This document shows positions 7,764 to 16,709 of a stretch of 64,000 bases of DNA, one piece after another. Each line of letters opens with the position of its first letter. Within the stretch, counting starts at the first letter, position 1. Position numbers and translations under genes: made by a program. The stretch is from the NCBI GenBank assembly GCA_000739535.1, contig DF820466.1, positions 5,144 to 69,143 of the forward strand, given 5' to 3'. The notes beneath the pieces were generated by a model, which was not told where the DNA came from, did no database searches, and saw nothing but the letters and a program-made list of their open reading frames with translations. The stretch is from Candidatus Vecturithrix granuli. GTDB lineage: Bacteria; Moduliflexota; Moduliflexia; Moduliflexales; Moduliflexaceae.

Positions 7764-8429
7764 ATGGCAACATATATTAACGGCAAGCAATACCTGCAAC
7801 TGACGATATTAAAAATGACACCGCAGTTGCATACCTTATTAACGATTGTCCGGGATAAACAGACGAAACGCAACGATTTTATTTTTTATGCGGATCGGAT
7901 TAACCGTTTATTGATTGAAGAAGGTTTGAATTTTTTACCGACAAGGGAAAAGATCATCGAAACCCGAACCGGCGAAAAGTATATCGGGTCAGAATTCGTA
8001 GGGAAAATTTGCGCCGTGCCAATCATCCGAGCTGGATTAAGCATGGAGAACAGCATCCGCGAAGTTGCTAAGAAAATTCGCATTGGGCATATTCTCATCC
8101 AGCGCAATGAAGAAACAGCCGAACCGATCTTTTTTAAAGACTGGTTACCGGGGGATATTGCTAAACGCTATGTGTTTGTGCTTGATCCCATGCTGGCGAC
8201 CGGCGGCTCAGCAATTGCCACCATAAAACGGCTGAAAGAGCGTGGAGTTGAGGAAAATAAAATTATTTTTATCGCAATGGTCTCAGCTCCGGAAGGCATT
8301 AAAGCCGTTCTCGACGCATTTCCGAATATTCGCATCATTACGGCCGAGGTGGATCAGGGCCTGAATGAACGCGCCTATATTGTACCAGGATTAGGCGATT
8401 TTGGTGATATTTATTTCGGAACAGCGTGA
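7764..8429 (+). CDS. upp: Uracil phosphoribosyltransferase
   Basis: Converts uracil and PRPP to UMP in pyrimidine salvage. The 221-aa protein carries the PRPP-binding loop VLDPMLATGGSA (near residues 139-150), the VPIIRAGLSME segment, and the uracil-binding C-terminus GLGDFGDIYFGT. Length and motif order fit the type I phosphoribosyltransferase family. GGAGGAGG is 8 nt upstream. It appears to be transcribed alone, ending at the repeat 8431..8483. The psuK-psuG pair near 56-58 kb would supply uracil. Confidence 0.93.
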   Translation: MATYINGKQYLQLTILKMTPQLHTLLTIVRDKQTKRNDFIFYADRINRLLIEEGLNFLPTREKIIETRTGEKYIGSEFVGKICAVPIIRAGLSMENSIREVAKKIRIGHILIQRNEETAEPIFFKDWLPGDIAKRYVFVLDPMLATGGSAIATIKRLKERGVEENKIIFIAMVSAPEGIKAVLDAFPNIRIITAEVDQGLNERAYIVPGLGDFGDIYFGTA

Positions 8430-8430
8430 A

Positions 8431-8483
8431 CCGGCGTGCGAAAGCTCTGCTTTCGCTGTCAAAGCAGAGCTTTGACACTCCGG
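8431..8483 (+). repeat. GTGCGAAAGCTCTGC double-hairpin repeat
   Basis: Starts one base after the upp stop codon. Two hairpins, GCGAAAGC/GCTTTCGC and GTCAAAGC/GCTTTGAC, are enclosed by CCGGCGTG and CACTCCGG. The inner segments AAAGCTCTGCTTT and AAAGCAGAGCTTT are reverse complements of each other, so a single long stem is an alternative fold. Confidence 0.75.
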
Positions 8484-8556
8484 TCTTAAAGAAGCGGATT
8501 TCTATTTTGTTCTAAAAATCAGTATGTCGGACAGCATACAATGGAGGAAGGAGTGT

Positions 8557-10107
8557 ATGAAAGTAGCCACAGCAGAGGAGATTCGCCAATTAGATCTGGA
8601 AGCGATTGAAACCATCGGCATCCCGGGCATCGTCCTGATGGAAAATGCCGGATTGCAGGTCGTTCGCGTGATGAACGCCCATTTTCCCCACTTAAAAACC
8701 CAAAAAGTGTTAGTAGTGTGCGGGAAAGGCAATAATGGCGGAGATGGTCTGGTGATTGCCCGCCATCTCGACAATCAGGGCGTTGATGTGCGCGTCACGC
8801 TGTTGACTGAAAAAACCCAATTAAAAGGCGAGGCAAAAATCAATTTCGATATTGCTGAAAAAATGAACCTTCCTATTGTGGAACTGACCTCCAACGAGCA
8901 ACTTCCGGCGTTTCGAAACTTGTTACTCCAGGCCGATATTGTTGTAGATGCGATTCTGGGAACCGGCTTGAATGACGCGGTCAAGGGATTCTATAAACAT
9001 ATCATTGAATCAATCAACAAAACGCATAAACCGATTATTGCTGTGGATATTCCTTCAGGATTGAGCGCTGATACCGGCATGGTCTATGGAAGTTGCATTA
9101 AAGCGGACGTTACCGTGACCTTTGCCATTCCTAAACGCGGAGTCATCCTCTATCCTGCCGCCGATTATGTCGGCAATCTGGAAGTCGTGGATATTGGTAT
9201 TCCGAAAAAATTGATTTCCTCGTCACGCATCAAAGTCCATCTCGTGGAATATGCGAATGTGCAGGGAGTGTTTCGAAAACGGATGCCCAATACGCACAAA
9301 GGCACCTATGGCCATGCGCTGGTGATTGCCGGTTCTCCGGGAAAATCAGGGGCAGCTTTGATGGCTGGACGCAGCGCCCTGCGATCCGGGGCTGGTTTAG
9401 TCACACTGGCGATTCCTGAAAATTTGCGAGTCCCCCTTGAAATTCCGACTCTGGAAGTCATGACGACTTCATTACCGGAAACGCCTCAAGGCACTGTGAG
9501 CCTTGAGGCGTACGATAAAATTCTGAACCTGGCTCAGGATAAACGAGTAGCGGCGATTGGTCCTGGTCTGTCAGTTCATCCCTCAACGGTTGAACTGGTG
9601 TTGCGTCTGATTCGTACCCTTGAAATCCCAATGGTACTTGATGCTGATGCCATTAATGCTGTGGCGCAAAATCCTGAAGTCCTGCTTGAAGCCAAAGCCC
9701 CTGTTGTTTTGACACCCCACCCTGGAGAAATGGCGCGCCTGACGCCGAATATCCACGTCCAAAATAATCGCATCCCGGTGGCGCAGGAAACCGCCCGAAA
9801 ATATAATGTGTTTATTGCTCTGAAAGGCGTGCGAACCATTGTCGCCGCCCCGGATGGCAATGTCTTTATTAATCCGACAGGGAATCCTGGCATGGCAACC
9901 GCCGGCACCGGCGACGTGCTGACTGGGATCATTGCCGGGCTGATCGCGCAGAATATTATTCCCGTGGAAGCGGCAAAATCTGGCGTATTTTTGCACGGCC
10001 TCGCTGGTGATCTGGTGGTCAAAGACAAAGGAGAATACGGCTTACTGGCCGGAGATTTAATTGATGCGATCCCGAGAGCCATTAAGTTCATTCAGGACTA
10101 TTGTTGA
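8557..10107 (+). CDS. nnr: Bifunctional NAD(P)HX epimerase / ADP-dependent NAD(P)HX dehydratase
   Basis: Repairs hydrated NADH and NADPH. The 516-aa protein is the usual fusion of an N-terminal YjeF_N epimerase domain (residues about 1-215; GKGNNGGDGLVIARHL) and a C-terminal ribokinase-like dehydratase domain (about 235-515; HKGTYGHALVIAGSPGKSGA, TPHPGEMARL, NPGMATAGTGDVLTGIIAGL). The start at 8557 follows GGAGGAAGG by about 6 nt and is preferred over an in-frame ATG at 8524. The gene ends at a strong palindromic terminator. Confidence 0.93.
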   Translation: MKVATAEEIRQLDLEAIETIGIPGIVLMENAGLQVVRVMNAHFPHLKTQKVLVVCGKGNNGGDGLVIARHLDNQGVDVRVTLLTEKTQLKGEAKINFDIAEKMNLPIVELTSNEQLPAFRNLLLQADIVVDAILGTGLNDAVKGFYKHIIESINKTHKPIIAVDIPSGLSADTGMVYGSCIKADVTVTFAIPKRGVILYPAADYVGNLEVVDIGIPKKLISSSRIKVHLVEYANVQGVFRKRMPNTHKGTYGHALVIAGSPGKSGAALMAGRSALRSGAGLVTLAIPENLRVPLEIPTLEVMTTSLPETPQGTVSLEAYDKILNLAQDKRVAAIGPGLSVHPSTVELVLRLIRTLEIPMVLDADAINAVAQNPEVLLEAKAPVVLTPHPGEMARLTPNIHVQNNRIPVAQETARKYNVFIALKGVRTIVAAPDGNVFINPTGNPGMATAGTGDVLTGIIAGLIAQNIIPVEAAKSGVFLHGLAGDLVVKDKGEYGLLAGDLIDAIPRAIKFIQDYC

Positions 10108-10133
10108 TTCAGGAGATTCCTGTTTAATACATT

Positions 10134-10168
10134 AAAAACCGAGTTTTTTCAAAAAACTCGGTTTTTTT
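10134..10168 (+). terminator. Palindromic terminator behind nnr
   Basis: Arms AAAAACCGAGTTTTTT and AAAAAACTCGGTTTTTTT form a perfect stem with a T-run on either strand. It lies between nnr and the convergent decayed gene and could stop transcripts from both sides. Confidence 0.8.
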
Positions 10169-10174
10169 CTTCCT

Positions 10175-10672
10175 TCAACCTCGGCAAGAGGGCACCGGAA
10201 GAACAACCACCCCAGCAGAAAACACCAACTCTCCAGAGTTTGGTTGAGTCGCTCGTGTATTGTGATAGAGATACAAGGGCAAATTGCTGCGATTGGGCAT
10301 TGATTGGATCAGCTCAATGCCCGGAACAGTGATTATCTCTGAGGTCAAGATCAGCGTGGCCGCGCCGGCCGATAACAAGGGCAGCCGTTGTTCCCAGGGT
10401 AATCTTTCAAGCTCCTGTTGGCATGTCAATATACGACTGACCTCCGTGCAGATAGGGATCCTATAAAGGCCAGGCATGCGCCTGGAAAAATCGGAAAGCA
10501 ACTGTTTCCTCAGAAAAAAGTACAGATAGAGGTCGCGTTCAAAGAAAGTTTCCCCGAAAAATAAGGGGCGATAAAAAAACAGGATCCCCACCCCTATCAA
10601 CATCCAAAGTTCTTTTTCTTTGAAAATATTTCGAATAGGAACCCGTTGTTGTTCCGGAATGTGTGCAGACAT
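10175..10672 (-). pseudogene. Internally deleted remnant of a YfhO-like membrane protein gene
   Basis: The 165-codon frame joins two parts that normally sit far apart. Residues about 17-60 (a membrane segment, then FFERDLYLYFFLRKQLL) look like the extreme N-terminus of YfhO-type polytopic membrane proteins. Residues about 64-145 (MPGLYRIPICTEVSRIL, RLPLLSAGAATLILTSE, LPLYLYHN) look like the soluble C-terminal end of the same kind of protein, where the text normally reads LLNLLNVRYVI and VYEN. The many membrane helices expected between them are missing, so a large in-frame deletion is the simplest explanation. Only one membrane segment is left. The assignment is by recognition of the two ends, not by alignment. 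Confidence 0.55.
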
Positions 10673-10685
10673 ATTTGTACTTCAA

Positions 10686-10715
10686 TGTAGCGCGAAATTA
10701 GAATTTCGCGCTACA
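10686..10715. repeat. Single GCGAAA hairpin, related to the paired repeat
   Basis: TGTAGCGCGAAATT and its complement form one hairpin of the family seen as pairs elsewhere. It overlaps the 3' end of the YaiI/YqxD gene: the last codons (C-S-A-K-F and stop) are read from the repeat, so its insertion seems to have replaced the original end of that gene. Confidence 0.7.
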
Positions 10716-11156
10716 ACGTGAACATTCATCCAGCAAGCGGATAAAATTTTCACGGAATCGCCGTTCATCTTCGGAAGAGCGTTTTTTCGGTCCCTTTACA
10801 CGAACCCCGGCCTTTCGAGCTTCATGGTGCAAATAGCGGCGTTCGAGTAAACTCTCAATGGTCCGATCTCGAAAAATCCGGCCTCGCGGGGTAATCGCCA
10901 TTCCCTTTTTTCCCAGAACAATCGAGGCCAGACCATAATCTTGTGTGACCACGATATCACCGGCTTCAGCCCGATTGATAATGGCAATATCGGCGGCCTG
11001 GGGCAGAGAATCCACCAGGACCGTCTCGACCTTCCAACCTCGATCAAAATAGCCAGAAGTTGAGACGACAAATACCACTGCGATTTTCCGCTGCGCAGCG
11101 ATCTCCACGATCGTTTCCTTGACTGGACAGGAATCTCCGTCCACAAGAATTTTCAT
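10698..11156 (-). CDS. YaiI/YqxD (UPF0178, DUF188) family protein
   Basis: 152-aa protein with the family signature MKILVDGDSCPVKETI at the N-terminus and the PIN-like core DIVVTQDYGLASIVLGKKG. Function is not established. Its ATG overlaps the mutS2 stop codon (11153..11156), so the two are very likely co-transcribed and translationally coupled. The last residues come from a dispersed hairpin repeat (10686..10715). Confidence 0.88.
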   Translation of the reverse strand: MKILVDGDSCPVKETIVEIAAQRKIAVVFVVSTSGYFDRGWKVETVLVDSLPQAADIAIINRAEAGDIVVTQDYGLASIVLGKKGMAITPRGRIFRDRTIESLLERRYLHHEARKAGVRVKGPKKRSSEDERRFRENFIRLLDECSRCSAKF

Positions 11157-13537
11157 TTGCGAGCCAGTTCTACATTCGTCATGCCGTAATTATGGTCATC
11201 AACCGCATAATTGATCACATGAGGATGAGAACGGAGTAAATCGGAGACAGCTTTTTTGAGCGTGCCTGTGCCAAGACCATGAACGACGGCAACCGACGAT
11301 ATGCCTGAGAGAAATGCCTGATCCAGATATTTTTCTATCTCTTCCAGGGCTTCATCAACATGCTTTCCGACAACGACCAGTTCCAAAGGCACAGATTGGT
11401 CATACGCTCCAGCCCCGGAATGATCTGACACTGAAATTGCAGGAACTCCTGACGACAGCGTGGGTTGACTCATTGGAGTCAGTTGAGTGATGGGAACCTC
11501 AATCCGCATCGAACCAACTTGCACTTCTGCCTGTTTCTCATCTTTTGACAGTTTCACGACTGTGCCTGTCTGGCTGAATCCGGCTAAACGAACTTTTGCG
11601 CCAACCGTCAATTCGCCAGGTACGGTATCCGTTGCGGCAATGCGCGGCGGTCTGATTTTTTTCAACTTTTCACGAATAGTCACAGCCTCTTTGTGCAGCG
11701 GTTTCAACAATTGTTTACCTTCTTCACGGGATTTTCCGGGCAGTTGTTTCAACACTTGCTGCGATTGCTGCAGCGCCTGATCCACAATCCGACGTGCTTC
11801 TTCCAATGCTTCATTCACAATTTGCTGTCGTTCCTGCTCAGCCATAGCAAGCAGTTTATCAGTTTCTTTTTCCAGACGCAACACCCCGCGATAGCGCGCA
11901 TCAATTTCCGTTTTTTTCCGAGATATTTCTTCGCTATCAGTGGTGAGTTTCCGGATTAGATGATCCACCTTGAGCAGATCTTCCCCCATCAAGTCTTTAG
12001 CTCGCTGAATAATCGTTTCTGACAACCCTAACCGCTCTGCGATAATAAAGGCATTGCTCTTGCCCGGCAATCCAATCTGGAGCCGGTAGGTCGGGGATAG
12101 CGTATTCACGTCAAACTCGACGCAGGCGTTCATAGTGCGCGGATGCGTGTAGGCATAAGATTTCAAGGCGTCATGGTGCGTCGTGGCAAGACACAGTGCG
12201 TTTGCCTGATCGAGATGTTCCAAAATGGCGATGCCGAGCGAGGCGCCTTCGGCCGGATCTGTGCCGGCCCCCAATTCATCTAAGAGCACCAGACTGCGAC
12301 GATCTGCCTGCTTGAGAATCTGAACGATGTGGCTGATATGCGACGAAAAGGTGCTGAGGCTCTGTTCGATGCTCTGCTGGTCGCCAATATCCGCAAAGAT
12401 ATTCCGGAAAACGTTGACTTCACTATCCTTTGCAACTGGGATGTGCAATCCGGCCTGCACCATCAGGGCCAGCAATCCAATCGTTTTTAACGACACGGTT
12501 TTCCCCCCGGTGTTTGGTCCGGTAATTAATAAAGTCGTATGTTCCTCGGTCATGCGTACATCAATCGGGACGACCCGCACTGGATTTTCTTCGTATTGGA
12601 GCAAAAGCAGCGGATGGCGAGCCTGCATCAGGCGCAACTCTCGTTTCCTGGTTAATTTCGGCTGTGTGCAGCTCCACTTTTCACTTAATTTGGCTTTGGC
12701 ATTAATAAAGTCAAGTTCTCCAAGCACAGCGAGAGTTTCCTGAATCGGTTCAAGGCGCTGTCGAACAAGATCGGTCAGTTCGAGCAGAATGCGTTGAATT
12801 TCCTGTTTTTCCTGCGATTCCAGCGTGGCGATATAATTATTGAGTTCAACCGTTTCTAACGGTTCAATAAACACTGTGACCCCACTGGATGACTGATCAT
12901 GGACAATTCCCTTAATTTTACCGCGGGACGAAGCTTTCACCGGAATGACATACCGGTTCTGGCGTACAGTGATCACTTGATCTTGAATCACACTCTGATA
13001 ATCCTGGCGCTGTAAAAAATTTTGCAGCCAGGACTGAATTTTCTCACGAGCCTGACGCAAGTCGCGTCGGATCCGTTTTAAGGCCGGACTGGCTCCATCC
13101 AGAATCTCACCTTCTTCATCAATCGCCTGCCGGATTCCGGCTTCGACTTCATCCACCAGGGCAATGCATGCGACTTTCTGGAGAATATGGGTATATACCG
13201 GGGGATCAATCGCCTCGATAAATTTTTTTATAGCCCTCCCTGCGCGTAGGGTATCATAAATCTGGCGAAATTCTAAAGGAACCAGGATTGCGCCCTGGAC
13301 ACGCGCTAAGGCCAGGGGTTCACGCAGATCGCGCAAACCTTCAATCGGAAGCGGGCCATGTAGAGCGCGAATGTCTTTGACCTCGCTGACTTCAGCCAGG
13401 CGCGTTTCGACCATCTGTGGCTCCGTCATCGGCTCAAGCGCGTCAATATGGGTTATCCCCAGGGCAGAATACGTGAAACGTGCGAGATAGGCTTTGATTT
13501 TTTCAAATTCCAACGTTTGTAATGTGAGTTGCTCCAT
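11153..13537 (-). CDS. mutS2: Endonuclease MutS2
   Basis: MutS2 ATPase, linked to suppression of recombination and to ribosome rescue in other bacteria. The 794-aa protein has the MutS core and ATPase (Walker A GPNTGGKT near residue 340, Walker B LVLLDELGAGTDPAEG, then ATTHHDALKSYA), a coiled-coil stalk, and a C-terminal Smr-type domain ending near HGLGTGTLKKAVSDLLR. The start at 13537 (MEQLTLQTLEFEKIK) matches the usual N-terminus; the frame is open 28 codons further up, but that part overlaps a terminator. The LDLR motif expected at the start of the Smr domain reads LELV, so nuclease activity is uncertain. It lies between yqeY and the coupled YaiI gene. Confidence 0.92.
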   Translation of the reverse strand: MEQLTLQTLEFEKIKAYLARFTYSALGITHIDALEPMTEPQMVETRLAEVSEVKDIRALHGPLPIEGLRDLREPLALARVQGAILVPLEFRQIYDTLRAGRAIKKFIEAIDPPVYTHILQKVACIALVDEVEAGIRQAIDEEGEILDGASPALKRIRRDLRQAREKIQSWLQNFLQRQDYQSVIQDQVITVRQNRYVIPVKASSRGKIKGIVHDQSSSGVTVFIEPLETVELNNYIATLESQEKQEIQRILLELTDLVRQRLEPIQETLAVLGELDFINAKAKLSEKWSCTQPKLTRKRELRLMQARHPLLLLQYEENPVRVVPIDVRMTEEHTTLLITGPNTGGKTVSLKTIGLLALMVQAGLHIPVAKDSEVNVFRNIFADIGDQQSIEQSLSTFSSHISHIVQILKQADRRSLVLLDELGAGTDPAEGASLGIAILEHLDQANALCLATTHHDALKSYAYTHPRTMNACVEFDVNTLSPTYRLQIGLPGKSNAFIIAERLGLSETIIQRAKDLMGEDLLKVDHLIRKLTTDSEEISRKKTEIDARYRGVLRLEKETDKLLAMAEQERQQIVNEALEEARRIVDQALQQSQQVLKQLPGKSREEGKQLLKPLHKEAVTIREKLKKIRPPRIAATDTVPGELTVGAKVRLAGFSQTGTVVKLSKDEKQAEVQVGSMRIEVPITQLTPMSQPTLSSGVPAISVSDHSGAGAYDQSVPLELVVVGKHVDEALEEIEKYLDQAFLSGISSVAVVHGLGTGTLKKAVSDLLRSHPHVINYAVDDHNYGMTNVELARK

Positions 13538-13563
13538 GTGGTTTCTCAACGGCGCGAGTGGAC

Positions 13564-13603
13564 AAAAAAAGTGCGATGTGCATGAAAAACGATCGCACTT
13601 TTC
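13564..13603 (-). terminator. Intrinsic terminator behind yqeY
   Basis: On the minus strand AAAAGTGCGAT pairs with ATCGCACTTTT across a 14-nt loop and is followed by a run of T. It lies between yqeY and mutS2, both on the minus strand, so mutS2 probably has its own promoter or receives read-through. Confidence 0.75.
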
Positions 13604-13621
13604 ATTTTCTGAACATTCCAA

Positions 13622-14065
13622 CTACACTAACTGATCCTTCACAAGTTGGCTGACCAATTTTCCGTCGGCGCGTCCCTGGATTTTGGGCATCAGGGCTTTC
13701 ATGACTTTCCCCATCTCCTTCGCCGAAGTCGCGCCAACCTCCCGAATCGCCTCTTGAATAAGGGCAGAGAGTTCTGCCTCTGTCAATTGTTTCGGAAGAT
13801 AGGTTTCCAGAATATCCAACTCTGCCTGTTCTTTTTCGACTAGATCTGTACGTCCACCTTTTTCAAATTGTTCGATGGAATCTTTATGTTGTTTTACAAG
13901 GGTTGCCATGACTTTGAGTACATCATCATCTTCGAGATCTTTGCCAAGCTCAATCTCTCGATTTTTAATAGCAGATCGAACCAGCCGAATGATTGACAGA
14001 CGAATCTGCTCTTTTTGTTTCATGGCGGTCTTCATATCCTGAGTGAGTTGCTCTTTTAAGCTCAT
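13622..14065 (-). CDS. yqeY: GatB/YqeY domain protein
   Basis: 147-aa cytosolic protein matching the YqeY family over its full length: SLKEQLTQDMKTAMKQKEQIRLSIIRL at the start region, and the tRNA-binding-like tail KEMGKVMKALMPKIQGRADG. YqeY resembles the C-terminal domain of the amidotransferase subunit GatB, but its cell role is not settled. It is followed by an intrinsic terminator and then mutS2. Confidence 0.9.
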   Translation of the reverse strand: MSLKEQLTQDMKTAMKQKEQIRLSIIRLVRSAIKNREIELGKDLEDDDVLKVMATLVKQHKDSIEQFEKGGRTDLVEKEQAELDILETYLPKQLTEAELSALIQEAIREVGATSAKEMGKVMKALMPKIQGRADGKLVSQLVKDQLV

Positions 14066-14115
14066 AGTCCTTCTATTTAAGGTCAGATAAATTTGTGAAT
14101 ATTCAACAGTCCAAA

Positions 14116-14148
14116 AGAAACCAGGTTTTTTGAAAAAACCTGGTTTCT
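14116..14148. terminator. Palindrome of the ACCGGGTTT family (AGAAACCAGG variant)
   Basis: AGAAACCAGGTTTTTT and its complement form a perfect stem. It lies between malQ and yqeY on the minus strand, in position to terminate malQ transcription. Confidence 0.65.
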
Positions 14149-14190
14149 GCTTTTCTAGTTGCGGCTTTTCACAAGTTTATGCCATCTGCA

Positions 14191-15741
14191 CTATTTATTT
14201 CTTGCTTGCAGGGTTTTGCTTTCTTCTTCCTGCGCATCTGTAGAATCTATCGCCGCTCTGCCATAGATCTGTGTAAACATCGCCAAACGGTCGAGTACGT
14301 GTTGGGGAATCATATCCCAGGTAAATCGCCATTTCCAGTTTTGTCCGGACGTTGCGGGCGTATTCATACGGGCCTCGCTGCCTAAACCGAGCAAATCCTG
14401 TAAAGGCATAATCGCCATATCGGCAACAGATGACCAGGCGGCATGAATAAAATTCCAACAAATATCACGCCCGTCCGTCTGGAGGTATTTTCTCACCTGA
14501 TCCGCATCTTCGGGCAGGCATTTTTCATACCAACCGCGCGTCGTATCATTATCATGGGTGCCGGTATAGACCACGCAATTTTTTTCATAGGTGTGCGGCA
14601 GATAATCATTATCTTCTTTGGAATCAAAGGCAAATTGGAGAATTTTCATGCCCGGGAATTCGAAGGCTTCGCGCAGCTTGACCACATCGGGGGTAATCAC
14701 GCCAAGGTCTTCGGCGATAATCGGAAGTTTCCCGAGCGCTTTTTCAACAGCATGGAAAAGACTTTTCCCCGGCCCAGGTTCCCAGGTGCCTTTGACCGCC
14801 GTTGTCTCGCCCGCCGGGACGCGCCAGTATTTCGCAAAACCGCGAAAATGATCCAGGCGGATGATATCCACCAGTTCCAACGTTTTGGCAATCCGCGCAA
14901 TCCACCACACATATTTCCGTTTTTTCATCACATCCCAGCGATAGAGCGGATTGCCCCAGAGTTGTCCGGTCAGGCTGAAATAATCCGGTGGAACTCCGGC
15001 GACATACGTGGGTTGACCGTCTTCATCAAAGAAGAATAAATCCGGGTGCGCCCAGGCATCAGCGCTGTCATAGGCCACAAAAATCGGCACATCCCCAATA
15101 ATTTTAATCCCATGCTCATTTGCATAAGCTTTCAAGGCTCGCCACTGGGTAAAAAAGCAATACTGAATAAATTGCTGATAGCCGATCGCAGGTTCTAACT
15201 GTTGTTTCCACGATTCCAATACTGCAGGACGCCGTTTGAGTAAATCTTTTTCCCAGGTATTCCACATAGCTCCATTGTGGTGCTCTTTTAGCGCCATAAA
15301 CAGCGCGTAATCTTCCAACCAGCTTTTTTCTTCCTGGCAAAATTTTTCATATCCCTGGCGCTGTTCCGCTGTTGCAGTTGTTACAAAGACGTGGTACGCT
15401 TTTTTGAGCAGCGCGGTTTTACATTGAATTACCGGGCCATAATCAACGCTGTGTTCATCAAATTTTACAGGAACCTTAAGATCCTCCTGAGATAAAAAGC
15501 CCTGTTTGACAAGCATTTCCAGGTTAATCAGCAGAGGATTCCCGGCAAAGGCTGAAAAGCACTGATACGGGGAATCACCATAGCCAGTTGGACCAAGCGG
15601 ACATATCTGCCACAATTGCTGTTGGCAGGCTGCGAGCATATCCACAAACTTGTACGCCTGTTCCCCGAGATCACCGATGCCGAAAGCACCTGGCAAGGAT
15701 GTCGGGTGTAATAAAATCCCGCTCGAACGTTCAAATCTCAT
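14191..15741 (-). CDS. malQ: 4-alpha-glucanotransferase (amylomaltase)
   Basis: GH77 enzyme that transfers alpha-1,4-glucan segments in maltodextrin or glycogen metabolism. The 516-aa protein has the full set of family motifs: DVPIFVAYDSADAW, the nucleophile Asp in IIRLDHFRGF (about residue 290), the acid/base Glu in IIAEDLGVITPDV (about 340), and the transition-state stabilising part THDNDTTRGWY (about 393). The N-terminus RSSGILLHPTSLPGAFGIGDLG is also typical. No other glycogen gene is adjacent; it is probably transcribed alone. Confidence 0.95.
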   Translation of the reverse strand: MRFERSSGILLHPTSLPGAFGIGDLGEQAYKFVDMLAACQQQLWQICPLGPTGYGDSPYQCFSAFAGNPLLINLEMLVKQGFLSQEDLKVPVKFDEHSVDYGPVIQCKTALLKKAYHVFVTTATAEQRQGYEKFCQEEKSWLEDYALFMALKEHHNGAMWNTWEKDLLKRRPAVLESWKQQLEPAIGYQQFIQYCFFTQWRALKAYANEHGIKIIGDVPIFVAYDSADAWAHPDLFFFDEDGQPTYVAGVPPDYFSLTGQLWGNPLYRWDVMKKRKYVWWIARIAKTLELVDIIRLDHFRGFAKYWRVPAGETTAVKGTWEPGPGKSLFHAVEKALGKLPIIAEDLGVITPDVVKLREAFEFPGMKILQFAFDSKEDNDYLPHTYEKNCVVYTGTHDNDTTRGWYEKCLPEDADQVRKYLQTDGRDICWNFIHAAWSSVADMAIMPLQDLLGLGSEARMNTPATSGQNWKWRFTWDMIPQHVLDRLAMFTQIYGRAAIDSTDAQEEESKTLQARNK

Positions 15742-15805
15742 AGTGTTTTCCTTTCTTGATGGATTCGTCTCGTTAAATGAACAGATTTCACAAAGCAGCC
15801 TGGTT

Positions 15806-16630
15806 TTAACGCATAAACTGTAGAATCATCAACACAATCCCGATGATAAAGCACGCGATTGCGCCATACAACCCCCAGGTCATCCCTGATTTAGCAGAGG
15901 CGATTAGTTCTTCTTCAGATTTCAGCGAAATGAGGAATTTGCCTTTTTCGCGTGGTTTTTGAATCATCAATTCCCCGGAACGATCAGAAGCTGATCCCAT
16001 AATATAGACCCTGCGGTTCAGCGGCAACAGCCATTCTTTGAAATGATAACCCAGAGTCCGTCGTCTGCCGCTGTCGCGAGATGTTCCAATCGAAAAGGAG
16101 CGGCCGCCAAAAGAAATATTTCCCCGAGATACCGAAGAACTCGGCTCAAACCGATCAATCACTTGTTCGACATCAATGTTCGCGCCTTCCGGATCAACCA
16201 AAATCGTTCCAGTCTCATCGCGCACATAAAATTTGGTTGAGCGGGAATTATTCGCCACCGAATCGCTGCCTTTACGCGTGCCCCGCCGGGTTTTCCGAAC
16301 CATTCGACCGCTGGCTGGATCTTTTTCAGTGTATTCTTCTTCGTAATCTTCCTCCCAATTGCGTTCGACCGACATACGATAATGAACGCAGCGTTCTTTA
16401 GCGAGTTCCGATTCTATGGGCTGATCGCATTCAATTACCCCGTTGATTTCCGTCTTCTGCTCAAAAGAGCCTGCTCCGATTTCGTCCGCCACTCCTTGCC
16501 AGACGTCTCGCAAGGCTGCTGTTGTTGACGTCTCAACTGTGTACATCTCTTCGAATTTCCGTTTATTGCTAAAATAGATCACCAGTAAAATAATACCAAC
16601 AACAAGTAGAATTCCTCCGATAATTCCCAT
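15806..16630 (-). CDS. Membrane protein with GIDE domain (E3-ubiquitin-ligase-like)
   Basis: 274-aa protein with a membrane segment at residues 3-20 and another at the C-terminus (about 250-270), enclosing a soluble region that fits the GIDE domain known from the mitochondrial E3 ligase MULAN/MAPL and also found in bacteria: GVIECDQPIESELAKERCVHYR, a charged insert, KFYVRDETGTILVDPEGANI, then SLKSEEELIASAK before the last helix. The eukaryotic RING finger is absent, so it is not itself a ligase. Its bacterial role is unknown. The zinc-ribbon gene upstream on the same strand is 79 nt away, so they may form a pair. Confidence 0.75.
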   Translation of the reverse strand: MGIIGGILLVVGIILLVIYFSNKRKFEEMYTVETSTTAALRDVWQGVADEIGAGSFEQKTEINGVIECDQPIESELAKERCVHYRMSVERNWEEDYEEEYTEKDPASGRMVRKTRRGTRKGSDSVANNSRSTKFYVRDETGTILVDPEGANIDVEQVIDRFEPSSSVSRGNISFGGRSFSIGTSRDSGRRRTLGYHFKEWLLPLNRRVYIMGSASDRSGELMIQKPREKGKFLISLKSEEELIASAKSGMTWGLYGAIACFIIGIVLMILQFMR

Positions 16631-16709
16631 ATTAGCCTCCTTTTCTCAATATCTCCTCGCGTATGCAACATTGAAAGAATTTCTATAAGCCATCTGCTCT
16701 GCCACCCGG

